The translations under genes were made by a program, and so were the position numbers. From Veillonella sp. 3310 (GTDB taxonomy: Bacteria > Bacillota > Negativicutes > Veillonellales > Veillonellaceae), in assembly GCF_003999875.1 (NCBI RefSeq), contig NZ_RQVJ01000004.1, positions 1 through 64,000 of the forward strand: a DNA stretch of 64,000 nucleotides, given 5' to 3'. Positions 24,887-34,812 of the stretch are shown one piece after another (the first letter of the stretch is position 1; the number at the start of each line of letters is the position of its first letter). The notes beneath the pieces are model-generated. The model had not been told where the DNA came from and did not search any database. It saw only the letters and a list, made by a program, of their open reading frames with translations.

Positions 24887-27151
24887 TTATAGACTTGCCG
24901 TTAAGGACAACATGAATGTGCGGCCGCCGCTTAAGTACACTGCATTACGATCTAATGCATTCCAATATGTTTTATCTAAAACATTGTATACATCTGCGCG
25001 CAATGTCATTGGTGTATTGCCAGAGTTCCAAGTATAGCGTGCGCCAAGATCCCATGTTACAAATCCTGGTGTACGTAATGTATTCGCCTCATTAGCATAG
25101 GCTTCACCAACATACTTAACACGGCTAGTTACTGTAAGACCTTTCACACCTTTGATATCTTGTTCAATACCTAATACGGCATTCCATTTAGGAGCCCCTG
25201 CATAACGATTACCTTCTACATTCGATGCTCCAGTTCTACTATCAGATTTTATTTTTGCATCTAAATACATGATACCACCTAAAATACGTGTGCCTTTAGT
25301 TGGTTCACCAAAGATATTCCATTCAATACCACGGTTGCGAATTTCTGCATCATAAGAGCCTTTATTCTGTGCCTTTGTATATGGGTTCTTAATATCATAG
25401 AAACTCAAAGAAGATGACCAGTTACCAAAATCAACTTTAGTACCAAACTCAATTTGTTTAGATTTATATGGTGCTAACACATTTGTTGAGTTACCATCAG
25501 ATACAATCTCGCCTGCCTGTAAACCTTCCATATAGTTTGCATAAAGAGATGCATGCTTATTAAGCTTATGTACTAATCCAACAGATGGACTAAATGCAGC
25601 TTTGTCATATATGGAATCTACTTTACTACCATTCCAAGTTGTATTAGCATCTTTCGGGAAGTTGGTTTGGGTTAAATAGCTAGTTTGTTTAATTTTTTGA
25701 ATACGTCCCCCTAAGATAACTTGCCAAGCCTCATCAGACGTAACAATTCTATCACTAATCGATAAGCCTAATGTAACATTTTTATCATTCAACGGACTTT
25801 CCCAACCACGATACCCATCTGGATGTGACCATGTAGAGTCTGCTGTTTGTGTGAATACATTACCTGCGAAAGTATTTTTAAATGTACGGTTACCCATGTA
25901 ACGTTCATAAGAAATTCTACTTGCCGCAATACCAATATTATGTGTCACACCTCGATTAACAATTTTACCACGTACACCAGCTTCGATGGATAATCCTTTG
26001 TTAATTTGATTATTGTATTTATAGCCTATAGTAGCTGCGCCTGTTTTAATATTATTAACTACGAACTCATTATAATAATAGTCCATAGATGTATAACGCA
26101 TACCTACTCCAGCATACGCAGTCCAATCTTTAGAAAGGTCGTATTCACCACTTAATACTCCGTACTTCTCTGTAACACGACGCCATGTATTATCAGCTCC
26201 AAACTTAGCATTTTTATTTGGTTCAAATACTGTGTATGGGTTTTCTTTGGTATACTTCGCTCCAGCAAATAGTTTCCGACTCTCACCATTATCGGCCGTC
26301 GCACCGAAGTTAACACGATATTGAGGGTTTTCAATTTCGTTATATACATATCCTAAATCCAATCCAATGCGATGTTTTTTACCGCGCATATCAGCGCCAA
26401 TCACTACGGAGCTAACATTATTTTTTTCACTATCAACAGAAGTCTCACCATTTCTGTTCAATACATTTACACGTACACCATACTTGTTATTTTCGCCAAA
26501 ACGATGCCCTACATCTATATGTTGTGTGAATTGGGAACCATTACCATAGGATAACTTCACTCGATTAATTGGAGTATCTTTTGCACGTTTTGGTACAAAA
26601 TTAATGGATCCACCAATATTACCGCCATTAGGCGCCACACCGCTTAACAACGCAGTTGGACCTTTTGCTACTTCTACACGTTCATATCCTTCGGTACCTG
26701 TATAAAAACGTGGAGCAATACCGAACAAACCATTAAACTGCATATCTTGTTGCGTTGTACGGAATCCACGAATGGTCCATGCACTGGAAGCACCAGATAA
26801 AGAATGTTCTTTTACAGACGCATCATTTGCCACAACATCCGAAATATTGGAAGCCTGTTTATTTTCCATCAATTCACTAGTATAGCCAGTTACATTTACT
26901 GGTGTTTCAATAAAGCTTTGACGACCTAATACACCCATCAAATTGCTGTTTGCTACTTGACCGCCTGCATACGCACCTTCTACGGAAGCTGGCGTTGCAG
27001 CTACTTCTTCTACTGCTACACGAGCTGGTGCATGCACCACAAACTCACCTAAATCAAAAACTTGTACAGCATGCGCTGTGCCACCTAATTGGAAAAGAAC
27101 ACCCGTCGCCGCTGCAAATGATAACAATTGCTTTCTTGTCTTGCTATTCAT
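24887..27151 (-). CDS. TonB-dependent siderophore receptor
   Basis: A 754-aa outer-membrane receptor. A signal peptide spans roughly residues 1-28 and ends AHA. A plug domain follows, with SNISDVVANDASV, TIRGF, ERVEVAKGPTALLSG and GGSINFVPKRA, the standard siderophore-receptor plug motifs. A 22-strand barrel ends GGRTFMLSLTASL; the final residue is Leu instead of the common Phe. Length and motifs fit the ferrichrome/hydroxamate-type (FhuA/FhuE-like) class. The siderophore itself cannot be told. A Fur-like box lies about 55-70 bp upstream. Confidence 0.92.
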   Translation of the reverse strand: MNSKTRKQLLSFAAATGVLFQLGGTAHAVQVFDLGEFVVHAPARVAVEEVAATPASVEGAYAGGQVANSNLMGVLGRQSFIETPVNVTGYTSELMENKQASNISDVVANDASVKEHSLSGASSAWTIRGFRTTQQDMQFNGLFGIAPRFYTGTEGYERVEVAKGPTALLSGVAPNGGNIGGSINFVPKRAKDTPINRVKLSYGNGSQFTQHIDVGHRFGENNKYGVRVNVLNRNGETSVDSEKNNVSSVVIGADMRGKKHRIGLDLGYVYNEIENPQYRVNFGATADNGESRKLFAGAKYTKENPYTVFEPNKNAKFGADNTWRRVTEKYGVLSGEYDLSKDWTAYAGVGMRYTSMDYYYNEFVVNNIKTGAATIGYKYNNQINKGLSIEAGVRGKIVNRGVTHNIGIAASRISYERYMGNRTFKNTFAGNVFTQTADSTWSHPDGYRGWESPLNDKNVTLGLSISDRIVTSDEAWQVILGGRIQKIKQTSYLTQTNFPKDANTTWNGSKVDSIYDKAAFSPSVGLVHKLNKHASLYANYMEGLQAGEIVSDGNSTNVLAPYKSKQIEFGTKVDFGNWSSSLSFYDIKNPYTKAQNKGSYDAEIRNRGIEWNIFGEPTKGTRILGGIMYLDAKIKSDSRTGASNVEGNRYAGAPKWNAVLGIEQDIKGVKGLTVTSRVKYVGEAYANEANTLRTPGFVTWDLGARYTWNSGNTPMTLRADVYNVLDKTYWNALDRNAVYLSGGRTFMLSLTASL

Positions 27152-27204
27152 AATACACTCCTACACAAAAAACCTTACCAAGATATACGTTTCATATCTT
27201 TATA

Positions 27205-27223
27205 TAATAAATATTATCATTAT
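27205..27223 (-). promoter_or_regulatory. Fur-like box upstream of the siderophore receptor
   Basis: Read on the minus strand this is ATAATGATAATATTTATTA, sharing AATGATAATAT with the box at the exbB promoter. It overlaps a TATAAT at 27219-27224. No good -35 is visible. Iron repression of the receptor is the likely function. Confidence 0.65.
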
Positions 27224-27224
27224 A

Positions 27225-27582
27225 AAATCCGTTACGCAATATATTTCTTCATCTTTTCTTCATGTTTTATGCTAATTTTGATATAATTATTCCTTTTATT
27301 CATAGAGATAGTCTAGGACATGAATTACATTACAAATTGTATAGCAACACCTTAATACTCTCGATACTATAAGTATACTTCTATATATGTTTCCAATAAT
27401 TTATATCTCCTATACACGACTATATTCATATCATTACCACCATAATTGTTCATTTGTTTTGACATTTTATTCACTATGAATAATCTAGTCAACTTCTAAT
27501 AAATTGAAAATAACAATCTTCATCTATTCTAATAAATACTACTAATTATTATCAGAAATTATGCAAGTAACACCGTACAAGC
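27225..27582. other. A/T-rich intergenic region without a gene
   Basis: No supported frame, terminator or repeat was found here. It presumably holds upstream parts of the receptor promoter. Confidence 0.5.
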
Positions 27583-27771
27583 AATTCCCCGAGGAACGCC
27601 GTTACGAATAGTAGCCTTGTGGCGTTCCTTACTATCTAAATCACGCAAACGCAAAAGACCGCAACATGCTCCTGAACAAACCTACCGTAGGATCAGTTTG
27701 AGAAGGAGTATGTTGCGGTCTTTCCTTTGTCACAGTAAGAAACGAACGCCACAGTCTACATAGCAAAACAA
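27583..27771. repeat. family B palindromic repeat, divergent copy
   Basis: The outer left arm GTAGCCTTGTGGCGTTC matches the other copies. The inner stem has a different sequence, GACCGCAACATGCTCC with GGAGTATGTTGCGGTC, yet still pairs, and the loop keeps GAACAAAC...GTTTG. Pairing is preserved while sequence changes. Confidence 0.88.
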
Positions 27772-27792
27772 GTGAATACCCGAAGGCTACAT

Positions 27793-27822
27793 AAAAAAAA
27801 AGAACCATCCAAAGGATGGTTC
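27793..27822 (-). terminator. terminator of the second tRNA cluster
   Basis: On the minus strand GAACCATCC...GGATGGTTC is followed by nine T residues, immediately after tRNA-Val. Confidence 0.9.
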
Positions 27823-27828
27823 CTACTA

Positions 27829-27904
<76 letters not shown>

Positions 27905-27907
27905 ATA

Positions 27908-27982
27908 TGGTGACCCGTGGGGGAATCGAACCCCCGATACCGCCGTGAAAGGGCGGTGTCTTAACCGCTTGACCAACGGGCC
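27908..27982 (-). tRNA. tRNA-Glu (TTC), second copy
   Basis: Identical over its whole length to the gene at 3-77, in the same orientation. The anticodon is TTC and CCA is encoded. Confidence 0.96.
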
Positions 27983-27987
27983 TTGTA

Positions 27988-28063
27988 TGGCTCCTCGAGT
28001 AGGACTCGAACCTACGACCGATCGGTTAACAGCCGATTGCTCTACCTGCTGAGCTATCGAGGA
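27988..28063 (-). tRNA. tRNA-Asn (GTT), second copy
   Basis: Identical to the gene at 193-268, in the same orientation. The anticodon is GTT and CCA is encoded. It is first in its cluster. Confidence 0.96.
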
Positions 28064-28077
28064 ATAATACAAGAGTT

Positions 28078-28106
28078 ATTATATAGCACTTTCATATAAA
28101 ATGCAA
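28078..28106 (-). promoter_or_regulatory. promoter of the second tRNA cluster
   Basis: On the minus strand TTGCAT (28101-28106), a 17-bp spacer and a perfect TATAAT (28078-28083), ending 14 bp before tRNA-Asn. Confidence 0.85.
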
Positions 28107-28122
28107 GTATTTTTTATATATT

Positions 28123-29349
28123 TTAAATTTTCACTTCGTGTAAATCAATTATATTTGCTAAAAACTCAGAATGATTTACCCTACTAGCTAGCATAGCATC
28201 TTCGATGGCATCGCTCATTAACTCTGCTGCCAAAGTGCCTACCACATTTACGTCAGCTACTATCTCTTTTTCTATATTACAAGTAGACTCACCTTCAGCT
28301 ATTCTCCTCAAACCATTTTGTATTTCAAAATGATGGTCATCGGTGTTCCCATTAACCCCTTTATTAGTATCACACTCTACTAATGCATCTGACTCAGACA
28401 CAGAGAACGCATAGATTGTATCTCCATCAGACAATGTCCCCACAGGGCGAATAGACCTCGCATATCCATTGGTAGCCATCATAGCAATCTTAGTTAATTC
28501 ACCTTTATTAAAGGTAGCATTCGTCACAATAGCTCCAATGGTAGTGTTTCCTTTCTCCATGCCTAGAACCGCTTCACCTCGAGCATTGCTATTCTTTAAC
28601 GATGTATCCCCTATACTACCTATTACAGATTTCCCTACCAACGGCTTACTTTCAATTACACCTACGTATTGATCAAACATCAGCTGACAAGCATCCAATA
28701 TGTGCTGACGCTCTTCATCCATGACACCTCCTAAAGCATGTCCATGACGATCATAGACATTGCCGAAGGCATTCACCACTACGACAGCGCCCACCACAAG
28801 ATTTCCTAGCTTTGCAGCAGCATACCCGATGCCACCCTTCATGGCATGTTCCATACCACATACCTTACCTACGGTAGCTCCCGTACCAGCGCCTATATTG
28901 CCAGACATAGGTTCTGTACTTATGAAAGTCCTTTCACAAGCATCATACGCCATCTGTACTGTGGGACGCGCTTTAGGATTTCCATAGGATAGGTCGTAAA
29001 TATCACTTTGGCAAACAATCGGAACCACCCCATAGGCTGTAGGAAAGCCAATATTCCGTGCTTCTAAAGATTGCATCACACCATCGCTGGCACAGAGGCC
29101 AAAGGCGGATCCCCCACCTAAGACCAAGGCATTCACTGGCGTTGGCGCTGTCGTTGGATCTAGAACACCACTTTCACGGGCAGCAGGGCCGCCTCCACTA
29201 ATGTGTAAACCACCTTGCGCACCACTAGGAAAGCGCAATACGGTCAAACCTGTTTTACCTACCGCATCCGCAGCATTCCCTACCTTTACAAAATCTATTT
29301 CATTCCAAGATATTCGTTCCATAGCGAGTTCTACTCCTATCCAATTCAT
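28123..29349 (-). CDS. P1 family (S58, DmpA-type) peptidase
   Basis: A 408-aa N-terminal-nucleophile hydrolase family member. Visible family motifs are GGGSAFGLCASDGVM and GGIGYAAAKLG. KGNTTIGAIVTNA is the segment where the precursor cleaves itself; the nucleophile position appears to be Thr rather than the Ser of DmpA. Relatives are aminopeptidases or D-esterases acting on small peptides or beta-peptides. Start: an ATG 9 nt after GGGGG is used. An internal ATG ten codons in, behind AGGAG, is also possible. Confidence 0.85.
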   Translation of the reverse strand: MNWIGVELAMERISWNEIDFVKVGNAADAVGKTGLTVLRFPSGAQGGLHISGGGPAARESGVLDPTTAPTPVNALVLGGGSAFGLCASDGVMQSLEARNIGFPTAYGVVPIVCQSDIYDLSYGNPKARPTVQMAYDACERTFISTEPMSGNIGAGTGATVGKVCGMEHAMKGGIGYAAAKLGNLVVGAVVVVNAFGNVYDRHGHALGGVMDEERQHILDACQLMFDQYVGVIESKPLVGKSVIGSIGDTSLKNSNARGEAVLGMEKGNTTIGAIVTNATFNKGELTKIAMMATNGYARSIRPVGTLSDGDTIYAFSVSESDALVECDTNKGVNGNTDDHHFEIQNGLRRIAEGESTCNIEKEIVADVNVVGTLAAELMSDAIEDAMLASRVNHSEFLANIIDLHEVKI

Positions 29350-29475
29350 AATATAATACCCCCATCATAGCACAAACAGGTATCTCTTTCTACTAGAGAT
29401 ACCTGTCGATTACTGATATACGAACTATGTTCATACAGATTTAACTGTATACTATGCAACCTAGCGCCACACAGA

Positions 29476-30549
29476 TTAGTTATGCGCTTCCACTTTCAAA
29501 ATCGCTTCGGTCAATAATTCTTCTGTCACCACATAAGGGCTAATCACTACATCACGAACAGAAGCTGCTTTTTTCACGATCATTGGGATATGTTCTTTTG
29601 TTAATCCCATGTCGGAAAGTTTCGTAGGCCATCCAATTTGACGGTACACTGGAAGCCATCGATCCAATTCCTCATCTTGCTTATCTGCTGCAAATAACAC
29701 TAAGAGACCATAGGCTACCATTTCCCCATGAAGATGGTTTTCTTCTGTATGAGGGTCTTCGGCACAACCGTAGCACACAGCGTGAGCAATAGTACTGTTA
29801 AAGTCCCCAGGCATACATCCAGAAACGATACCTGTTGTAAGTACTACAGCCATCACCAACTCATCAAAGAGGCGATTCCGTTCCCCTTGTTCATTGGCCG
29901 TAAGAGCTTCACGACCATGTGCAAAAATTGGTTCCGCACACATCTTGGATAAAGATAAGCCTACTTGTACATTATAGGACAAATCTCGGCCACGCGTAGC
30001 CATATGCGTTTCATAATGTTTCGCAATGGTGTCACCCATACCTGCCCAGAAATATTGACTTGGAGCTTTCACCAAAATGTCTGCATCAATGAATGTATGC
30101 ACGGCAGGACGTTTTAGGAAAGCGACGCTGTCAAAGGTATGGTCCAATGTATAAATGGCAATAGCCTCAGATGTAGCTGCACAGGTAGCTGCAATGGTAG
30201 GTACTGTGATGACAGGAATATCCCCTAATTCAATACTCGTTAATTTCGTCGTATCTAGGGCTTTACCGCCACCTACACCGATGAGAAAGTCAGCAGCTTG
30301 CAAGGATTCCTTTTTTGCCAATTCATTTGTTACAGCATAGGCACATTCGCCGCCAAAATGTACCACTTCTAGCACTTCAACCCCTGCTTTTTCTAGAGCC
30401 GGTTGCAACAAAGGTAATGCCACAGATAACGATGTATCTCCGCCGATAATAACAGTTTTCTTACCTAACTGTTTTGTATAATCTCCGATAGTATCAAAAA
30501 TTTCATGTCCCCCAAAGCTATAGCTTGGTAATGTATGTACAGGTCTCAT
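29476..30549 (-). CDS. glycerol dehydrogenase-like iron-containing alcohol dehydrogenase
   Basis: A 357-aa member of the GldA branch: dinucleotide-binding GVGGGKALDTTK, then IAATCAATSEAIAIYT, and metal ligands in STIAHAVCYG and ENHLHGEMVAYG. It probably oxidises glycerol or a related hydroxy compound with NAD+. Start: ATG at 30549, 7 nt after AAAGGAT. A longer reading adds 13 residues without support. It lies beside a 2-hydroxyacid dehydrogenase, but a gap of about 150 bp separates them. Confidence 0.87.
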   Translation of the reverse strand: MRPVHTLPSYSFGGHEIFDTIGDYTKQLGKKTVIIGGDTSLSVALPLLQPALEKAGVEVLEVVHFGGECAYAVTNELAKKESLQAADFLIGVGGGKALDTTKLTSIELGDIPVITVPTIAATCAATSEAIAIYTLDHTFDSVAFLKRPAVHTFIDADILVKAPSQYFWAGMGDTIAKHYETHMATRGRDLSYNVQVGLSLSKMCAEPIFAHGREALTANEQGERNRLFDELVMAVVLTTGIVSGCMPGDFNSTIAHAVCYGCAEDPHTEENHLHGEMVAYGLLVLFAADKQDEELDRWLPVYRQIGWPTKLSDMGLTKEHIPMIVKKAASVRDVVISPYVVTEELLTEAILKVEAHN

Positions 30550-30700
30550 CCAATCATCCTTTCTGTGAGTCCACTTAGGGCGTACCATTGTATGTTAAAA
30601 CGTAATACAAAGTATTATAGGACGATTGGAACGAAATTGCAATCACTATAGGATATACATATACATAGGGTCTTTGTTATATATACTTTCTATGAAAGTC

Positions 30701-31657
30701 TTAACACACCCGATTGACAGGTTCCCCTTGTAAGAATGCCACAATATTATCCATCACAATGTGAGCTCGAGTCACAAAAGCCTCTTGGCTCGCAAAGGCA
30801 ATGTGTGGTGTTAAGACTGTATGAGGTGCATCACATAATGGATGATCTGTTGGGATTGGTGGTTCCATCTCAAACACATCGATGCCAACTCCTCGCAATT
30901 TGCCTGCATGTAAGGCTTTCGCCAATGCTTCATTATCCACTACAGGACCACGTGCTGTATTGATCAATACCGCTGTATCTTTCATGCTATCAATACGCTT
31001 TGCATCGATTAAATGACGTGTAGCATCATTCAATGGTACATGCAAGGATAGAATATCTGAATCTCGTACTACTGTATCTAAGTCAGCAAAGGCAAAGCCT
31101 TCTGCTAGTAATTCTGGTTTTTCCGAACGATTGTAAGCAAGCACGTGGCAACCAAAGGCCTTGGCAATACGAGCTACAGCCACACCGATAGCCCCCATGC
31201 CTACGACACCAAAGGTTTTGCCGTGCAGTTCAAATCCAGGCAGTCCATCTTTAGTGCCACCTGTCCGTGTACGTCCATCGCAAGGCAATACATTGCGCAT
31301 GACAGAAATAGCAAGACCAAACACTAACTCTGCTACGGCTTGTGTAGAATAACCTGCTGCATTGCTCACAACGATACCTTTCTCACGGCATGCATCCAAA
31401 TCCACATGGTCCACCCCTGTGAAAGCCACAGATATAAACTCTAAGTTTGGACATTGCCGAATAATCTCACCAGACAAAGGTTGGTTCGCCATGATAATGA
31501 TGGAAGCTTCACGAACACGGTCCAACAGCTTTACTTGGTCCGTTTCCTTCGTACCATGCACAACCAGTTCATAGCCTTGATCCTTGAATGGCTCTGCTAA
31601 GGATTGTAATAATTCTTCGGATACGCCTAATGGTTCCATGACACAAATTTGTTTCAT
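30701..31657 (-). CDS. D-2-hydroxyacid dehydrogenase
   Basis: A 318-aa protein with the NAD-binding motif GVVGMGAIGVAVA and the catalytic triad of the family: Arg in INTARGPVV, Glu in VGIDVFEMEPP, His in LTPHIAFAS. The length is short for SerA and there is no ACT domain, so a hydroxypyruvate, glyoxylate or D-lactate-type substrate is as likely as 3-phosphoglycerate. ATG follows GAGGTAAGGTT. Confidence 0.88.
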   Translation of the reverse strand: MKQICVMEPLGVSEELLQSLAEPFKDQGYELVVHGTKETDQVKLLDRVREASIIIMANQPLSGEIIRQCPNLEFISVAFTGVDHVDLDACREKGIVVSNAAGYSTQAVAELVFGLAISVMRNVLPCDGRTRTGGTKDGLPGFELHGKTFGVVGMGAIGVAVARIAKAFGCHVLAYNRSEKPELLAEGFAFADLDTVVRDSDILSLHVPLNDATRHLIDAKRIDSMKDTAVLINTARGPVVDNEALAKALHAGKLRGVGIDVFEMEPPIPTDHPLCDAPHTVLTPHIAFASQEAFVTRAHIVMDNIVAFLQGEPVNRVC

Positions 31658-31722
31658 AACCTTACCTCACTATATTCTATAACATGCAACTACTAGGGAA
31701 GATTCCCTATGGCTTAGACTCA

Positions 31723-33081
31723 TTAATTTGTCAAACTACGGACTGGCGCCGGAATACGCCCACCACGACGAATGAACTCTTCTGAACTAAATGGATGTAC
31801 TTTTATAATCGGTGCATATCCCAAGAGCCCGCCAAACTCTACGATATCCCCTACGGTTTTATTCGGCACTGGAATGAGTCGTACCGCTGTCGTTTTATTA
31901 TTAATCATGCCAATAGCCGCCTCGTCCGCAATAATTGCAGAAATCGTCGCTGCTGAGGTATCTCCCGGTACAGCAATCATATCTAATCCCACAGAGCAAA
32001 CACAAGTCATAGCTTCTAATTTATCTAAGGACAAACTGCCTAATGTAACCGCATCAATCATGCCCTTATCTTCACTGACAGGAATGAAAGCACCACTTAA
32101 TCCACCTACGTGAGAAGATGCCATAAGGCCACCTTTTTTCACAGCATCGTTCAACAAGGCCAAAGCTGCCGTAGTACCATGGGTACCGCACGCTTCTAAC
32201 CCCATTTCTTCTAGCACATGTGCTACAGAGTCCCCTACGGCAGGTGTGGGTGCTAAAGAAATATCGATAATACCAAATTGTTTATTCAATCTACGTGATG
32301 CCTCTTGTGCTACTAATTGTCCCACACGAGTAATTTTGAAAGCTGTCCGTTTAATCGTTTCCGCTACTACATCAAATGGTTCACCTTTTACAGATTCCAA
32401 AGCATGTTTTACTACTCCAGGACCACTGACGCCAACACTAATGGTTGTCTGACCTTCTGTGACACCATGGAAAGCCCCTGCCATGAACGGATTATCTTCT
32501 ACAGGATTGCAGAAAATCACTAGCTTCGCACAACCCAAAGCATCTCTATCGGCTGTGAGACGGGCTGTTTCTTTCACAATGTGTCCCATGTCAGCCACTG
32601 CATCCATATTGATGCCTGCCTTTGTAGAACCAATACCTACGGAGCTACACACGATATCTGTTGTCGCTAACGCTTCAGGAATGGAAGCTATGAGCTTGCG
32701 ATCTCCCTCTGTATACCCTTTCGATACTAAAGCAGAAAAACCGCCGATAAAATTTACACCTACTGCTTTTGCTGCTTGATCTAAGGCACGAGCGATGGAC
32801 ACATAGTTGGGTAAGTTGGAGGCACCACCAATTAAAGAAATTGGTGTCACAGAAATACGTTTATTAATAATAGGTACTCCTAGTTCACGCTCTAAATCTT
32901 CCCCTGTTTTCACTAAATATTCTGCTTCCTTCGTAATATGGTCGTAAATACGAGCGCACATACGATCTCCATCTTCAGAGATACATCCTAATAGACTAAT
33001 CCCCATGGTTATGGTCCGCACATCTAACTTATTATCTTGAATCATCCGATTCGTTTCTAAAATATTTTCTATACTTAACAT
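31723..33081 (-). CDS. UPF0210 (DUF711/PFL) family protein
   Basis: A 452-aa conserved protein of unknown function resembling the pyruvate formate-lyase-like PFL fold. Recognisable segments are [23 protein letters not shown] and [34 protein letters not shown]. It is 12 bp downstream of an ACT-domain gene. That UPF0237-UPF0210 pairing is common in Firmicutes and suggests regulation of this enzyme-like protein by an amino acid-type ligand. Confidence 0.9.
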   Translation of the reverse strand: MLSIENILETNRMIQDNKLDVRTITMGISLLGCISEDGDRMCARIYDHITKEAEYLVKTGEDLERELGVPIINKRISVTPISLIGGASNLPNYVSIARALDQAAKAVGVNFIGGFSALVSKGYTEGDRKLIASIPEALATTDIVCSSVGIGSTKAGINMDAVADMGHIVKETARLTADRDALGCAKLVIFCNPVEDNPFMAGAFHGVTEGQTTISVGVSGPGVVKHALESVKGEPFDVVAETIKRTAFKITRVGQLVAQEASRRLNKQFGIIDISLAPTPAVGDSVAHVLEEMGLEACGTHGTTAALALLNDAVKKGGLMASSHVGGLSGAFIPVSEDKGMIDAVTLGSLSLDKLEAMTCVCSVGLDMIAVPGDTSAATISAIIADEAAIGMINNKTTAVRLIPVPNKTVGDIVEFGGLLGYAPIIKVHPFSSEEFIRRGGRIPAPVRSLTN

Positions 33082-33093
33082 AGGTACCCTCGC

Positions 33094-33363
33094 TTATCCC
33101 ACACGATGCATACTTAAAAAGATGGCTGCATTTTGCGCTAAAATTTGAACACCTAAGCGGTCACCTTCTGCTATTAATGCTTTTTGGATACCACTTAAAT
33201 CGGCGGAGTCACTGACTTCACACATCATGATCATATTAAAAATACCATCCAAAATAGTTTGGTTAATGGACACTACATTTACTTCATTGTCTGCTAACAC
33301 ACGGGTAACTCCCGCAATAATACCTACTCTGTCTTGCCCTACCACTGTCACAACTAATTTCAT
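33094..33363 (-). CDS. ACT-domain protein (UPF0237)
   Basis: An 89-aa protein that is one ACT domain: KLVVTVVGQDRVGIIAGVTRVLADNEVNVVSINQTI. ACT domains bind amino acids or similar small ligands and often act as dimers. Start: ATG at 33363 after AGGAGATGAAAGT, in preference to a longer frame with no such site. First gene in a unit with the UPF0210 gene. Confidence 0.9.
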   Translation of the reverse strand: MKLVVTVVGQDRVGIIAGVTRVLADNEVNVVSINQTILDGIFNMIMMCEVSDSADLSGIQKALIAEGDRLGVQILAQNAAIFLSMHRVG

Positions 33364-33448
33364 ACTTTCATCTCCTATCAAATACGTATCCAATTTTAGT
33401 TTCATTATAAATTATAGTCATTCAAATTTCAACGAATATATAAAGTTC

Positions 33449-33477
33449 TTGACTTTCACTATAAACTATGAAATAAT
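33449..33477 (+). promoter_or_regulatory. promoter of pyrF-pyrE
   Basis: TTGACT (33449-33454), a 17-bp spacer and AATAAT (33472-33477), about 30 bp before the pyrF start. The short leader leaves no room for a PyrR-type attenuator. Confidence 0.7.
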
Positions 33478-33506
33478 AGTACGATTTGTGAAACAAGGAG
33501 GTTCCT

Positions 33507-34226
33507 ATGGCAGATGATCGTTTAATTGTAGCCTTAGATGTGTCCTCACTGGAGGCGATGCAATCCATCGTAACATCCTTAGGCGATTCCGTCAGCTATT
33601 ATAAAGTTGGCATGGAATTATTTTATGCAGCAGGTGAACAAACTGTAGCATATTTACGGGACCACAATAAATCCGTATTTCTTGATTTGAAATTACATGA
33701 CATTCCTAATACGGTAGCCCATGGTATTAAATCATTAACTCGTTTGGGGGCCAAATTAATCACTATCCACAGTCAAGGTGGCAAAGTGATGATGGAAGCA
33801 GCTATGAAAGCAGCCAAAGAACAAGCTGCTGAACTAGGCATTGAGCGCCCAAAGCTATTGGCGATTACAGCCCTAACTAGCTTTGATGATGAAAATTGGT
33901 CCGCTATTGGTGGGTCTTTACCTATTTCAGACCATGTCGTAAAATTAGCAAAGCTAGCCAAAGAAGCTGGCGTAGATGGCGTTGTGGCTTCTCCATTAGA
34001 AGCAAAACTCATTCGTGAAGCTTGCGGAGAAGATTTCTTAATCGTCACACCAGGCATCCGTCCATCGTTTGCGGCTACTAATGATCAAAAGCGTATTGCT
34101 ACACCAAGCAGCGCTTTACAAGATGGGGCGTCTCGCATTGTGGTAGGACGACCAATTACACAAGCAGAAAATCCACAAGAAGCAGTTCGTTTAATTGTTG
34201 AGGAAATGGAGACAGTTCAAAAATGA
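33507..34226 (+). CDS. pyrF: orotidine 5'-phosphate decarboxylase
   Basis: A 239-aa TIM-barrel enzyme converting OMP to UMP, the last step of pyrimidine synthesis. The catalytic cluster is FLDLKLHDIPNTV (Asp-x-Lys-x-x-Asp), and VTPGIRP is the phosphate-binding loop. Strong AAGGAGG upstream. It overlaps pyrE by 4 bp. Confidence 0.96.
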   Translation: MADDRLIVALDVSSLEAMQSIVTSLGDSVSYYKVGMELFYAAGEQTVAYLRDHNKSVFLDLKLHDIPNTVAHGIKSLTRLGAKLITIHSQGGKVMMEAAMKAAKEQAAELGIERPKLLAITALTSFDDENWSAIGGSLPISDHVVKLAKLAKEAGVDGVVASPLEAKLIREACGEDFLIVTPGIRPSFAATNDQKRIATPSSALQDGASRIVVGRPITQAENPQEAVRLIVEEMETVQK

Positions 34227-34810
34227 TGACAGAAGAGAATGTAAAACAATTATTAATCGACACACAAGCTATTTTAGAAGGACATTTCTTGTTAACATCT
34301 GGCCTTCACAGCCCAATGTATGTGGAAAAGTTCAACGTCTTATCCCATCCAAAATATACAGAACAATTATGCCAAGAATTAGCTCGTCGTTTTGAAGACC
34401 AAAACGTAGAACTTGTCATCGGACCTATGACTGGCGGTATCTTATTAGCTCACGAAGTAGGTAAAGCCTTAGGAACTCGTGCTATTTTTACAGAACGAGA
34501 AAAGGGTAAAATGACATTACGCCGTGGATTCCGCATTGAAAAAGGACAACGTGTTCTCATCGTAGAAGACATCGTAACCACAGGCGGATCCGTACGTGAA
34601 GTTGTAGACGTAGTGAACGAAGCTGGCGGCGAAATCGTTGGCGTAGGCCTTCTTGTAAACCGCAGCGGTGGTAAAGCAGACTTTGGTGTGCCAAAAGAAA
34701 AAGTACAAGCCTTGTTGAACTTAACAGTACCAACATTTGAAGCTGATGCATGCCCACTTTGCCAAAATGGCACACCGATGACAGAACGTGGTAGTAAACA
34801 TATTAAATAA
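34223..34810 (+). CDS. pyrE: orotate phosphoribosyltransferase
   Basis: A 195-aa enzyme that joins orotate to PRPP. HFLLTSGLHSPMYVEKF is the substrate region and VLIVEDIVTTGGSV the PRPP-binding motif. Start at the ATG overlapping the pyrF stop (an adjacent second ATG is equally possible). An insertion sequence begins 2 bp after its stop codon, so any native terminator has been displaced. Confidence 0.95.
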   Translation: MMTEENVKQLLIDTQAILEGHFLLTSGLHSPMYVEKFNVLSHPKYTEQLCQELARRFEDQNVELVIGPMTGGILLAHEVGKALGTRAIFTEREKGKMTLRRGFRIEKGQRVLIVEDIVTTGGSVREVVDVVNEAGGEIVGVGLLVNRSGGKADFGVPKEKVQALLNLTVPTFEADACPLCQNGTPMTERGSKHIK

Positions 34811-34812
34811 AA

